Below are positions 12,994-13,745 of a DNA stretch of 13,745 nucleotides, piece by piece; position 1 is the first letter of the stretch; each line of letters begins with the position of its first letter. The notes beneath the pieces are model-generated. The model was not told where the DNA came from and did no database searches. It saw only the letters and a program-made list of their open reading frames with translations. Source of the stretch: Microcaldota archaeon. GTDB taxonomy: Archaea; Micrarchaeota; Micrarchaeia; Micrarchaeales; CABMGC01. A program made the position numbers and the translations under genes. The stretch is taken from contig DAHVAU010000038.1 in assembly GCA_027314465.1 (NCBI GenBank), positions 1 to 13,745 of the forward strand, in the 5' to 3' direction.

Positions 12994-13745
12994 TTAGTGC
13001 AGAGTGTTTGCAGTGTTAGACGTATTTTGTGCTGCAACGTTGCGCACCGTCAGGATGCCTGCTCCACTGTCCAGATGCCCTGCGCTGTCATGCACCATTA
13101 CCGAGACCACATCTATGCCCACCAACGTCGAGTTACCAATTATGTTTATAGTCTTGGAATGCTTGCCCAGGATCTTATCGCCGACGGTCCATATGAACTC
13201 CGTGTACGGAGGCGTGCCACCCATAACATTCGCGGTGAGCGATACGTGCTGGCCCTTATCGATAACGCCGTTGGACTCTACAACCTGCGGTGTTCCGAAT
13301 CCAAATGCACGCGCAGACGTGCTTGCAGTGGCGCTGACATTCGACGATGCAATTGCATTGCCTAATATCGAAGACACTAATGCCCTCACCACCGCAGCTG
13401 AAGACACCGCACTCCTCTTGGCGTTCTGCAGCGCAGCCAGCATCTCGTGCAGGCGCACATCAAGCGCTATGAGCGTAGATATTGCCTTCTGCACCGAGTT
13501 CTCTGCAGTCTTTATCGACAGAATCGCCTTCGAGGTCTGGTTCATGGCGTTTGATGTCTGGACCTGTGCATTTCTCACAGTTGCAGATACATTGACGCCC
13601 AGGGAGTTTACTGAGGATGCATTAAGAGAGTCGCTAACGTTAAAAGCAGACTTGTTAGCTCCTATTGCAGTGTTCGTACCCATTACGGCATTTGGACTGA
13701 CCAATGTGGCAGTAGAGACCGCGTTTGAGATGTTAGATGCCCCTG
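12994..13745 (-). CDS. Surface-type protein with Ig/PKD-like domain, 5' end outside the window
   Basis: The frame is open from the window edge to TAA at 12994, so about 250 codons of the C-terminal part are visible and no true start can be assigned. The first portion is rich in Asn, Ser, Ala and Val and holds most of at least eight N-x-S/T sequons. A likely long helical stretch follows at about 13380-13540. Roughly 13036-13296 encodes an Ig- or PKD-like beta domain with GGTPPYTEFIWTVGD and a closing DSAGILTVR-like strand pattern. The end is Asn/Thr-rich with no C-terminal membrane anchor. Such composition fits an exported, glycosylated archaeal cell-surface or appendage protein, with any signal or anchor lying beyond the edge. 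The function is unknown. Confidence 0.65.
   Translation of the reverse strand, partial: GASNISNAVSTATLVSPNAVMGTNTAIGANKSAFNVSDSLNASSVNSLGVNVSATVRNAQVQTSNAMNQTSKAILSIKTAENSVQKAISTLIALDVRLHEMLAALQNAKRSAVSSAAVVRALVSSILGNAIASSNVSATASTSARAFGFGTPQVVESNGVIDKGQHVSLTANVMGGTPPYTEFIWTVGDKILGKHSKTINIIGNSTLVGIDVVSVMVHDSAGHLDSGAGILTVRNVAAQNTSNTANTLH

Noticed and set aside
1..13745. CRISPR array, insertion sequence, phage or toxin-antitoxin system
   Set aside because: No regularly spaced direct repeats, transposase motifs or paired toxin-antitoxin genes were seen on either strand.

Overview
The window looks like chromosomal DNA from an archaeon. AT-rich TATA-like elements recur about 25 to 31 bp before start codons, several genes appear leaderless, neither tRNA gene encodes CCA, one tRNA has a short anticodon-loop intron, and the isoprenoid enzymes look archaeal. 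ATA and AGG codons are frequent. A DPANN (Micrarchaeota-like) or Thermoplasmata-like source is possible, but the lineage is a guess. No transposase, integrase, phage gene or CRISPR array is visible.

Left part (1-1500): a class I methyltransferase faces a small membrane-bound M48-type metallopeptidase tail to tail. This stretch is visibly richer in A+T than the rest. It ends at a tRNA-Val(CAC) gene whose promoter seems to be shared, head to head, with a PduO-type cobalamin adenosyltransferase. A four-helix membrane protein with a possible degenerate PLD-like domain follows.

Middle part (3228-6831): scpA and scpB form a translationally coupled pair for the non-SMC subunits of the SMC condensin. 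Next come a small helical protein of unknown function and, divergently, a probable 1-pyrroline-5-carboxylate dehydrogenase followed closely by a DUF192 protein.

Quinone part (6875-11295): a polyprenyl diphosphate synthase converges on a tight four-gene operon read leftward: UbiX-type flavin prenyltransferase, UbiD-type decarboxylase, UbiA-type prenyltransferase and UbiE/MenG-type methyltransferase. Together they match the late steps of menaquinone synthesis (prenyl chain, ring prenylation, prFMN-dependent decarboxylation, ring C-methylation). The UbiA member most resembles MqnP of the futalosine route but has altered aspartate motifs. No early-pathway genes are present here.

Right part (11342-13745): a ten-helix EamA/DMT transporter is divergent from the quinone operon. 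It is followed by an intron-containing tRNA-Ser(GGA), a small winged-helix-like protein, a terminator-like hairpin, and the 3' part of a surface-type protein with many N-glycosylation sequons and an Ig/PKD-like domain, cut by the window edge. No gene-free stretch exceeds 300 bases; the longest is 12813-12993.
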